From contig NZ_CAMPHH010000085.1 in NCBI RefSeq assembly GCF_946885855.1, positions 1-12,193 on the forward strand: 12,193 bases of DNA, written 5' to 3'. Position 1 is the first letter of the stretch. Each line of letters begins with the position of its first letter. The translations under genes were made by a program, and so were the position numbers. Shown here one piece after another: positions 5,539 to 12,193 of this stretch. The notes beneath the pieces are model-generated. The model saw nothing but the letters and a program-made list of their open reading frames with translations, did not search any database and was not told where the DNA came from. The stretch comes from an uncultured Actinotalea sp. (lineage in GTDB: Bacteria; Actinomycetota; Actinomycetes; Actinomycetales; Cellulomonadaceae).

Positions 5539-7020
5539 CTACGGGCGCATCGCCCGGGTGCTCGGGCTGACCGGCACCGGCAGCTCGCTGCTCCCGCGAA
5601 GGTACTTGTCGACGGCGGCCGCCGCAGCCCGTCCCTCGGCGATCGCCCACACGATGAGCGACTGGCCGCGGCCGGCGTCCCCGGCCACGAAGACGCCCGG
5701 GACCGACGAGGCGTAGTCCTCGCCGCGCGCGACGAGCCCGCGGCCGGTCACGTCCGCCCCGGTCTGCTCGGTGAGGGTGTCGACGTCGGGTCCGGTGAAG
5801 CCCATCGCGATGAGCACGAGGTCCGCGGGGATGACCTGCTCCGTGCCGGGCGTGGGCACCCGTCGCCCGTCCGGCAGGTACTCGGTGCGCGCCACGCGCA
5901 GCCCCGTCACGCGGCCCTCGTCGTCGCCCTCGAAGGCCACGGTCGAGGCGAGGTACGTCCGCTCGCCACCCTCCTCGTGCGAGGTGGAGACCTCGAACAG
6001 GACCGGGTCGACCGGCCACGGCTGGTTGTCCGGGCGCTCCGCCGGCGGCTGCTTGCCGATCGCGAGCGTCGTGACGGAGGCGGCACCCTGGCGCAGCGCG
6101 GTGCCGAGGCAGTCCGAGCCGGTGTCCCCGCCGCCGATGATGACGACGTGCTTGCCTGCGGCCGTGATCTGGTCCGGCACCGCCACGCCCGCCACGACGT
6201 CGTTCGCCTGGTGCAGGTAGTCCATGGCGACGTGGATGCCGGCGAGGTCGGCCCCTGGCACCTGCAGCCCACGCGGGACGAGCGCCCCGGTGGCCACCAC
6301 GACCGCGTCGTAGCGCGCGCGCAGCTCGCGCCAGGTGATGTCGACGCCGATCTCCACGCCCGGCCGGAACCGCGTGCCCTCGGCCTCCATCTGCGCGATC
6401 CGGCGGTCGATGAGGTCCTTCTCGAGCTTGAAGTCCGGCACCCCGTACCGCAGCAGCCCGCCGATCCGCTCGTCCCGCTCGAAGACGGCCACGGTGTGGC
6501 CGGCACGGGTGAGCTGCTGGGCCGCCGCGAGCCCGGCCGGCCCGGAGCCGACGACGGCGACCGTGGACCCGGTGAGGAAGTGCGGCAGCTGCGGGGTGAC
6601 GAGGCCGCGCGCGAAAGCCTCCTCCGCGATCGACACCTCGACGTTCTTGATCGTCACGGGCGGCTGGGTGATGCCGAGGACGCACGACGTCTCGCACGGC
6701 GCCGGGCAGATCCGGCCCGTGAACTCCGGGAAGTTGTTCGTCGCGTGCAGCCGGTCGCTCGCCTCGGCCCACAGCCCCTTGTGGACGAGGTCGTTCCACT
6801 CCGGGATGAGGTTGCCCAGGGGGCAGCCGGAGTGGCAGAACGGGATGCCGCAGTCCATGCACCGGCCCGCCTGCCGGTGCAGGACGACGGCCGCCTCGGG
6901 GTCCTCGAGCGTCGAGCGGTGCTCGTGGACCTCCTTCCAGTCCATGAGACGCACGGGCACGGGACGTCCGGCCGGGACCTCGCGGTCGCGGACCTTCAGG
7001 AAGCCACGGGGGTCAGCCAC
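5539..7020 (-). CDS. gltD: Glutamate synthase (NADPH) small subunit
   Basis: Beta subunit of GOGAT. It takes electrons from NADPH onto FAD and sends them through iron-sulfur clusters to the FMN of GltB. The 493 residues match the usual length. Cys54, Cys57, Cys62 and Cys66, then Cys105, Cys109 and Cys113, are the N-terminal cysteines expected to bind two [4Fe-4S] clusters. The FAD loop GSGPAG is at 158-163, the NADPH loop GGGDTG at 296-301, and the second FAD segment AGDAGRGQS around 447-454. The start is a GTG overlapping the end of gltB by 8 bases, with GGAGG six bases upstream inside gltB, so translation is probably coupled and gives balanced subunits. The ~12 residues after the last conserved helix are Pro/Ser-rich and variable. 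Assignment is secure. Confidence 0.97.
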   Translation of the reverse strand: MADPRGFLKVRDREVPAGRPVPVRLMDWKEVHEHRSTLEDPEAAVVLHRQAGRCMDCGIPFCHSGCPLGNLIPEWNDLVHKGLWAEASDRLHATNNFPEFTGRICPAPCETSCVLGITQPPVTIKNVEVSIAEEAFARGLVTPQLPHFLTGSTVAVVGSGPAGLAAAQQLTRAGHTVAVFERDERIGGLLRYGVPDFKLEKDLIDRRIAQMEAEGTRFRPGVEIGVDITWRELRARYDAVVVATGALVPRGLQVPGADLAGIHVAMDYLHQANDVVAGVAVPDQITAAGKHVVIIGGGDTGSDCLGTALRQGAASVTTLAIGKQPPAERPDNQPWPVDPVLFEVSTSHEEGGERTYLASTVAFEGDDEGRVTGLRVARTEYLPDGRRVPTPGTEQVIPADLVLIAMGFTGPDVDTLTEQTGADVTGRGLVARGEDYASSVPGVFVAGDAGRGQSLIVWAIAEGRAAAAAVDKYLRGSSELPVPVSPSTRAMRP

Positions 7021-10000
7021 GGGTCACCTCCAGGATCTTGTCCCACACACCCGGTGCGGTGAGGTCGAGGCCCTGCTCCTGGGCGCTGGCGAGCGTGGCC
7101 CGCATGCGGTCGTACTCCGTCGGCACGACGCGCGTGAAGCGCTCCAGGGAGGCGGGCAGGTCGGCGAGGAGCTCGGCGGCGCGCAGCGACCCCGTCTCCT
7201 CGTGGTGACGGCGCAGCAGGTGCTCCACGACGACGGCGTCCTCGTCCCCGAGCGCCGTCAGGGCGAGCTCGCCCGCCGCGAGGGCCGGGGCGTTGACCGC
7301 GCCGGGACGCAGGTCCAGGACGTAGGCGTGGCCGCCCGACATCCCGGCGCCGAAGTTCCGCCCGGTACGGCCGAGCACGAGCACCGTGCCGCCGGTCATG
7401 TACTCGCAGCCGTGGTCCCCCACGCCCTCGACGACGAGCGTCGCACCCGAGTTCCGGACGGCGAAGCGCTCGCCGACGACGCCGCGCAGGAAGATCTCCC
7501 CCGACGTCGCCCCGTAGCCGATGACGTTCCCCGCGATGACGTCGCGGTCGCCGGAGAGGACGGCCGCGTGGTCCGGCCGGACCACGATGCGCCCGCCGGA
7601 CAGCCCCTTGCCGACGTAGTCGTTGGCGTCGCCCAGCAGCCGCAGCGTCACCCCGCCCGGCAGGAAGGCGCCGAGCGACTGCCCCGCCGAGCCGGTCAGG
7701 GTCACGTCGATCGTGTCGTCCGGCAGGCCGTCGCCGCCGTACCGCTTCGTCACCTCGTGGCCGAGCATCGTCCCGACGGTCCGGTTGACGTTGCGGACCG
7801 GCAGCGAGATCCGCACCGGCTCGCGGCGCTCGAGGGCGTCGCCGGCCAGCGCGATGAGCTGGTTGTCCAGGGCCTTGTGCAGCCCGTGGTCCTGCGTCGT
7901 CGTGTTCCGCAGGGCGCTGCCCGGCGTCGGCTCCGGCCGGGCGAGGACGGGGCCGAGGTCCAGCCCGGACGCCTTCCAGTGGTCCACCGCCGCCCGCGTG
8001 TCGAGCGACTCGACGTGCCCGACCGCCTCGTCGACGGAGCGGAAGCCCAGCGCGGCGAGGTACTCGCGGACCTCGGTGGCGATGTACTCGAAGAACGTCT
8101 CGACGAACTCCGGCCTGCCCGTGAACCGGGCCCGCAGCTCCGGGTTCTGGGTCGCGACCCCGACCGGGCAGGTGTCCAGGTGGCAGACGCGCATCATGAC
8201 GCAGCCGCTCACGACGAGGGGCGCGGTCGCGAACCCGAACTCCTCGGCGCCCAGGAGGGCGCTGACGACGACGTCGCGGCCGGTCTTCATCTGCCCGTCC
8301 ACCTGCAGCACGATCCGGTCGCGCAGGTTGTTGAGCACGAGCGTCTGCTGCGCCTCCGCGAGCCCGATCTCCCACGGCGTCCCGGCGTGCTTGAGCGACG
8401 TCAGCGGGCTCGCGCCCGTGCCGCCGTCGTGACCGGAGATGAGGACGACGTCGGCGTGCGCCTTGGAGACGCCCGCCGCGACGGTCCCGACGCCGAACTC
8501 GCTGACGAGCTTGACGTGCACCCGCGCGGCGGGGTTGGCGTTCTTGAGGTCGTGGATGAGCTGCGCGAGGTCCTCGATGGAGTAGATGTCGTGGTGCGGC
8601 GGCGGGGAGATGAGCCCGACGCCCGGTGTCGAGTGCCGGGTCCGCGCCACCCACGGGTACACCTTGGTACCGGGCAGCTGCCCGCCCTCGCCGGGCTTGG
8701 CGCCCTGCGCCATCTTGATCTGCAGGTCGTCGGCGTGGGTGAGGTACTCCGCCGTCACGCCGAAGCGCCCGGAGGCGATCTGCTTGATCGCGCTGCGCCG
8801 CTCCGGGTCGCGCAGGCGCTCCGGGTCCTCCCCGCCCTCGCCGGTGTTCGACCGTCCGCCGAGCCGGTTCATCGCGATGGCCAGCGTCTCGTGCGCCTCG
8901 GCCGAGATGGAGCCGTAGGACATCGCGCCGGTGTTGAACCGCTTGACGATCTCGCTGACCGGCTCGACCTCGTCGAGCGGGACGGGCGGCCGGACGCCGT
9001 CGGCGAAGGTCAGCAGGCCGCGCAGGGTCATGAGCCGCTTCGCCTGGTCGTCCACGCGGCGCGTGTACTGCCGGAAGACGTCGAGCTGGCGGGTCCGGGT
9101 CGAGTGCTGGAGGCGGAAGACCGTCTCCGGGTCGAAGAGGTGCTCCTCCCCGTCCCGGCGCCACTGGTACTCGCCGCCGACCGTCAGGCGCTGGTGCGCC
9201 TGCGGGTTGCCGGAGGCGGGGTAGGCGTCGGCGTGCCGGGACGCGACCTCCGCTGCGAGGACGTCGAGCCCCACCCCGCCGAGCCGGCTCGTCGTGCCCG
9301 CGAAGTAGCGGTCGATGACGTCCTGGGCGAGGCCGACGGCCTCGAACACCTGGGCGCCCCGGTAGGAGGCGATCGTCGAGATCCCCATCTTGCTCATGAC
9401 CTTGAGCACGCCCTTGCCGAGCGCCTTGATGAGGTTGGCGACGGCCTTCTCGGGGCTGACGTCGCCGAGGGCCCCTTCGCGGGCCATGCGCTCGACGGTC
9501 TCCATCGCCAGGTAGGGGTTCACCGCGGCCGCGCCGTAGCCGATGAGGAGCGCGACGTGGTGCACCTCGCGCACGTCGCCCGCCTCGACCACGAGGCTGA
9601 CCCGGGTGCGGGTGTTGCGGCGCAGCAGGTGGTGGTGCACCGCGCTGGACAGCAGCAGCGACGGGATGGGCGCCAGGTCCGCGTTGGAGTCACGGTCGGA
9701 CAGGACGATGAAGGAGACGCCCTCCTCCAGGGCCTGGTCGACCTCGGCGAAGATCTTCTCCAGGCGCTTCTCGAGCGCGTCGTGGCCGCCGTCGGCCCGG
9801 TACAGGCCCTTGACCGTGACGGTCCGGAACACGCCCGCCAGCTGCGGGTCGCGGTCGATCCGGACGATCTTGGCCAGCTGGTCGTTGTCGAGCACCGGGA
9901 ACGGCAGCACGAGCTTGCGCGCGTGCTCGGGCACGTCGGCGAGCAGGTTGGGCTCGGGGCCGATGGCGCCCCCGATGGACGTCACCAGCTCCTCGCGGAT

Positions 10001-11572
10001 CGCGTCCAGCGGCGGGTTGGTCACCTGCGCGAACATCTGGGTGAAGTAGTCGAACAGGAGGCGGGGCCGCTGCGAGAGCACCGCGATCGGGGTGTCGGAG
10101 CCCATCGCGCCCAGCGGCTCGGCACCCGTGGCGGCCATCGGCGTCAGGATGACGCGCAGCTCCTCCTCGGTGTAGCCGAAGGCCCGCTGACGGCGGCGCA
10201 CCGACGCGGGGCTGTGCTGGACGTGCTCCCGCTCGGGCAGCTGGTCGAGGAAGACGGAGTGGTCCTGGACCCACTGCGCGTAGGGCCGCTGCGCCGCCAG
10301 CTGGGACTTGATCTCCTTGTCGTCGATGACCCGGCCCGCACCGGTGTCGACGAGGAACATCTTCCCGGGCTCGAGACGGCCCTTCTCGCGGATCGTCGAG
10401 GGGTCCAGGTCCAGCACACCGCTCTCGCTGGCGAGGACGACGAGACCGTCGTCGGTGACCCAGTAGCGCCCGGGGCGCAGGCCGTTGCGGTCCAGGACCG
10501 CGCCGATGACGGTGCCGTCGGTGAAGGTCAGCGCCGCGGGCCCGTCCCAGGGCTCCATGAGCGAGGCGTGGTACTCGTAGAACGCCCGCCGGTCCGGGTC
10601 CATCTCGGCGTGGTTCTCCCACGCCTCCGGGACCATCATGAGCACGGCGTGCGGCAGGCTCCGCCCCGCGAGGTGGAGCAGCTCGAGCACCTCGTCGAAG
10701 CTCCCGGAGTCGCTCGCCCCGGGCGTGCAGACCGGCAGCAGCGGCGTGAGGTCCCCGAGCAGCTCGCTGGACAGCGTCGACTGGCGGGCGGCCATCCAGT
10801 TGCGGTTCCCGCGCACCGTGTTGATCTCGCCGTTGTGCGCGACGAGCCGGAAGGGCTGCGCCAGGGGCCAGGACGGGAAGGTGTTCGTCGAGAACCGGGA
10901 GTGAACCAGGGCCAGCTCGGAGGCGTAGCGCGGGTCGGACAGGTCCGGGAAGAACGGCTCGAGCTGCGCCGTCGTCAGCATGCCCTTGTACGTGAGGGTG
11001 CGCGCCGAGAGGGACGCGAAGTACAGGCCCAGCTCCCGCTCCGCGCGCTTGCGGACGCGGTAGGCGCGGCGGTCCAGGTCGAGGCCGGCGAGCGCGCGCG
11101 CCGGGTCGGCGACAACGAGCTGGCGGAACACCGGCATGCTCGCGCGGGCCGTGGGCCCGACCAGCTCGGCCGTGACGGGCACGTCGCGCCAGGCGAGCAC
11201 CTCCAGGCCCTCGTCGGCGACGAGGCGCTCGACGTCCGCGACGCCCCGCAGGAGGGCCTCGGGGTCCGTCGGCAGGAACGCCATGCCGATCGCGTAGTGC
11301 CCCGGCGCGGGCAGCTCCGCGTCCACGACGTCCCGCAGGAAGGCGTCCGGGATCTGGGTGAGGATGCCGGCACCGTCACCGCTGTCGGTCTCCGCGCCGA
11401 CGGCGCCGCGGTGGTCCAGGTTGAGCAGGGCGGTCAGGCCCGCGTCGACGATGTCGCGCCCGGGCGTGCCCCGGAGCGTCGCGACGAAGGCGACGCCGCA
11501 GGCGTCGTGCTCGGCCGCGGGGTCGTACAGACCCTGGGCTGCGGGCATGGCGCTGTGAGCCGGCCGGTTCAT
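7013..11572 (-). CDS. gltB: Glutamate synthase large subunit (ferredoxin-like GOGAT alpha chain)
   Basis: Alpha subunit of NADPH-GOGAT, which converts glutamine and 2-oxoglutarate to two glutamates. From the ATG at 11572 the protein has 1519 residues, normal for the family. A 24-residue propeptide precedes Cys25 in HDACGVAF; removal would expose Cys25 as the N-terminal nucleophile of the glutaminase domain (about 25-430). HNGEINT at 246-252 is the substrate-binding loop of that domain. A central domain spans about 470-770. The FMN/synthase domain (about 820-1210) includes GAMSYGSIS and [11 protein letters not shown], and Cys1124, Cys1130 and Cys1135 bind the [3Fe-4S] cluster. The C-terminal glycine-rich beta-helix runs from about 1260 to 1470. 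Start 11572 was chosen over the open frame back to 11686 because the propeptide length fits and GAGGA lies eight bases upstream; ATG 11548 is possible but lacks a site. First gene of the gltBD unit, 161 bp after lgt. Confidence 0.97.
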   Translation of the reverse strand: MNRPAHSAMPAAQGLYDPAAEHDACGVAFVATLRGTPGRDIVDAGLTALLNLDHRGAVGAETDSGDGAGILTQIPDAFLRDVVDAELPAPGHYAIGMAFLPTDPEALLRGVADVERLVADEGLEVLAWRDVPVTAELVGPTARASMPVFRQLVVADPARALAGLDLDRRAYRVRKRAERELGLYFASLSARTLTYKGMLTTAQLEPFFPDLSDPRYASELALVHSRFSTNTFPSWPLAQPFRLVAHNGEINTVRGNRNWMAARQSTLSSELLGDLTPLLPVCTPGASDSGSFDEVLELLHLAGRSLPHAVLMMVPEAWENHAEMDPDRRAFYEYHASLMEPWDGPAALTFTDGTVIGAVLDRNGLRPGRYWVTDDGLVVLASESGVLDLDPSTIREKGRLEPGKMFLVDTGAGRVIDDKEIKSQLAAQRPYAQWVQDHSVFLDQLPEREHVQHSPASVRRRQRAFGYTEEELRVILTPMAATGAEPLGAMGSDTPIAVLSQRPRLLFDYFTQMFAQVTNPPLDAIREELVTSIGGAIGPEPNLLADVPEHARKLVLPFPVLDNDQLAKIVRIDRDPQLAGVFRTVTVKGLYRADGGHDALEKRLEKIFAEVDQALEEGVSFIVLSDRDSNADLAPIPSLLLSSAVHHHLLRRNTRTRVSLVVEAGDVREVHHVALLIGYGAAAVNPYLAMETVERMAREGALGDVSPEKAVANLIKALGKGVLKVMSKMGISTIASYRGAQVFEAVGLAQDVIDRYFAGTTSRLGGVGLDVLAAEVASRHADAYPASGNPQAHQRLTVGGEYQWRRDGEEHLFDPETVFRLQHSTRTRQLDVFRQYTRRVDDQAKRLMTLRGLLTFADGVRPPVPLDEVEPVSEIVKRFNTGAMSYGSISAEAHETLAIAMNRLGGRSNTGEGGEDPERLRDPERRSAIKQIASGRFGVTAEYLTHADDLQIKMAQGAKPGEGGQLPGTKVYPWVARTRHSTPGVGLISPPPHHDIYSIEDLAQLIHDLKNANPAARVHVKLVSEFGVGTVAAGVSKAHADVVLISGHDGGTGASPLTSLKHAGTPWEIGLAEAQQTLVLNNLRDRIVLQVDGQMKTGRDVVVSALLGAEEFGFATAPLVVSGCVMMRVCHLDTCPVGVATQNPELRARFTGRPEFVETFFEYIATEVREYLAALGFRSVDEAVGHVESLDTRAAVDHWKASGLDLGPVLARPEPTPGSALRNTTTQDHGLHKALDNQLIALAGDALERREPVRISLPVRNVNRTVGTMLGHEVTKRYGGDGLPDDTIDVTLTGSAGQSLGAFLPGGVTLRLLGDANDYVGKGLSGGRIVVRPDHAAVLSGDRDVIAGNVIGYGATSGEIFLRGVVGERFAVRNSGATLVVEGVGDHGCEYMTGGTVLVLGRTGRNFGAGMSGGHAYVLDLRPGAVNAPALAAGELALTALGDEDAVVVEHLLRRHHEETGSLRAAELLADLPASLERFTRVVPTEYDRMRATLASAQEQGLDLTAPGVWDKILEVTRG
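7025..7031 (-). promoter_or_regulatory. Ribosome binding site of gltD within gltB
   Basis: The minus strand reads GGAGGTG, with the GGAGG core six bases before the GTG at 7020 and still inside gltB. Together with the 8-bp gene overlap this supports the GTG start and coupled translation. Confidence 0.7.
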
Positions 11573-11580
11573 GTGTACCG

Positions 11581-11585
11581 TCCTC
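11581..11585 (-). promoter_or_regulatory. Ribosome binding site supporting the gltB start
   Basis: GAGGA lies eight bases before ATG 11572 on the minus strand. It is a moderate site at acceptable spacing and the main sequence support for this start over 11548 or 11686. No convincing -10/-35 pair was found in the 161-bp gap between lgt and gltB. Confidence 0.5.
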
Positions 11586-11684
11586 GCTGTCACCCGGGGC
11601 GGGGCCCAGGTCCTGATCGGGGGGTTCACACCGGGACGCCGTCGGCCCGTTGCGGATGAGGGACGGCCTCCTCGCGGGCACGTC

Positions 11685-11705
11685 ACGCGGGATCCCTGTC
11701 CGCGT
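11685..11705 (-). terminator. Weak hairpin after lgt
   Basis: Arms acgcgg (11685-11690) and ccgcgt (11700-11705) form a 6-bp stem with a nine-base loop, about 28 bases past the lgt stop. A competing pairing of cacgcg (11684-11689) with cgcgtg (11706-11711) is also possible. It may end lgt transcription, but the stem is short and there is no T-run. Confidence 0.3.
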
Positions 11706-11733
11706 CGCGTGTCCGGCTCGGCGACCGCACGCC

Positions 11734-12192
11734 TCAGCTGGGGTCCACGGCCGGGGCTTCCTGGCCGTCGGCGGACCGCAGCTGCACAGTGGTCTCACGC
11801 CCGGGGTGGCGACGTCCGACCACGACGAAGGCTACCAGCGCCGCACCACCCACCAGGATGGACGTCCAGACGTTCAGCCGCAGCCCCAGGACCGTCTCAG
11901 CCGGGTCGATCCGCAGCGCCTCGATCCAGACCCGCCCGGCCGTGTACAGGACGACGTAGAGCCAGAACACCCGGCCGTGGCCCAGCCGGAAGCGCCGGTC
12001 GGCCCAGATGAGCACCGCGGCGGCGGCGAGGTTCCACACCATCTCGTAGAGGAACGTCGGGTGGAACAGCGTGTCCGCGGGCAGGCCGTCGGGGATCGGG
12101 GTGTTCGGATCGGTGACCTCGAGCCCCCAGGGCAGATCGGTCGGCAGGCCGAACAGCGCCCACGCACGCTGGGCGTAGCGCACCGCCTCCCA
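11734..12192 (-). CDS. lgt: Prolipoprotein diacylglyceryl transferase, C-terminal part (5' end cut by window)
   Basis: Lgt is an integral membrane enzyme that moves a diacylglyceryl group from phosphatidylglycerol to the lipobox cysteine of prolipoproteins. The frame is open to the window edge, leaving 152 visible residues; the GTG at 12183 is an internal Val, not the start. Family features are [10 protein letters not shown], the strongly conserved HPTFLYE segment, a hydrophobic helix after it, [11 protein letters not shown], then [12 protein letters not shown] and a last hydrophobic helix with a polar tail. The stretch just before PTDLPWG (12193 to about 12150) is expected to carry the Lgt signature with two Asn and a Glu, but reads [11 protein letters not shown] instead, which is unusual. 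The location ahead of gltB fits the actinobacterial lgt locus I remember. Family call is firm; full activity is less certain. Confidence 0.85.
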   Translation of the reverse strand, partial: WEAVRYAQRAWALFGLPTDLPWGLEVTDPNTPIPDGLPADTLFHPTFLYEMVWNLAAAAVLIWADRRFRLGHGRVFWLYVVLYTAGRVWIEALRIDPAETVLGLRLNVWTSILVGGAALVAFVVVGRRHPGRETTVQLRSADGQEAPAVDPS

Positions 12193-12193
12193 C

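Noticed and set aside
6335..11659. A 1774-codon open frame on the plus strand opposite gltB and gltD
   Set aside because: It is the antisense shadow of genuine GOGAT genes; long open antisense frames are expected at this GC content. Its translation is Arg/Asp/Val-rich with no family motif.
11573..11686. Longer gltB start at 11686
   Set aside because: The extra 38 residues are Arg/Pro-rich and unlike GltB; ATG 11572 gives a normal 24-residue propeptide before Cys25.

Overview
This window is high-GC DNA (strong G/C preference at third codon positions) from an actinobacterium. The gene order lgt–gltB–gltD–pyk and the style of the proteins suggest something near Cellulomonadaceae; that placement is inference from memory, not a search. 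Almost all of the window is ordinary chromosomal core metabolism. I see no RNA gene, CRISPR array, insertion sequence, prophage or plasmid feature.

Left part (1-3855). The window opens inside a plus-strand type II NADH dehydrogenase gene whose start lies outside. It converges on a 68-residue, very acidic minus-strand protein, with a perfect 11-bp hairpin at the junction. A 290-bp divergent intergenic stretch follows (1704-1993). It holds three inverted repeats but no promoter I can defend. Next are a four-helix DUF4383 membrane protein and two tandem terminator-like hairpins. The last plus-strand gene, at 2542-3855, is the most unusual: one uninterrupted reading frame joins a complete acylphosphatase domain to a thioredoxin-reductase-like flavoprotein. 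The flavoprotein carries a Cys-Pro-Tyr-Cys motif and a degenerate NADPH site.

Right part (3962-12193, all minus strand). Read in the direction of transcription, this holds the C-terminal half of lgt, then gltB and gltD (overlapping by 8 bp, so translationally coupled), then pyk. GltBD makes glutamate from glutamine and 2-oxoglutarate. Pyruvate kinase makes pyruvate and ATP and appears to have its own leaderless promoter just upstream of its ATG. A long GC-rich hairpin separates pyk from the convergent fusion gene.

The respiratory NADH dehydrogenase, pyruvate kinase and glutamate synthase genes belong to central carbon, nitrogen and redox metabolism, but nothing links the left and right halves into one pathway. 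I did not find a new multigene system. The items most worth a second look are the acylphosphatase-flavoprotein fusion, the atypical signature region of Lgt at the right edge, and the leaderless pyk promoter.
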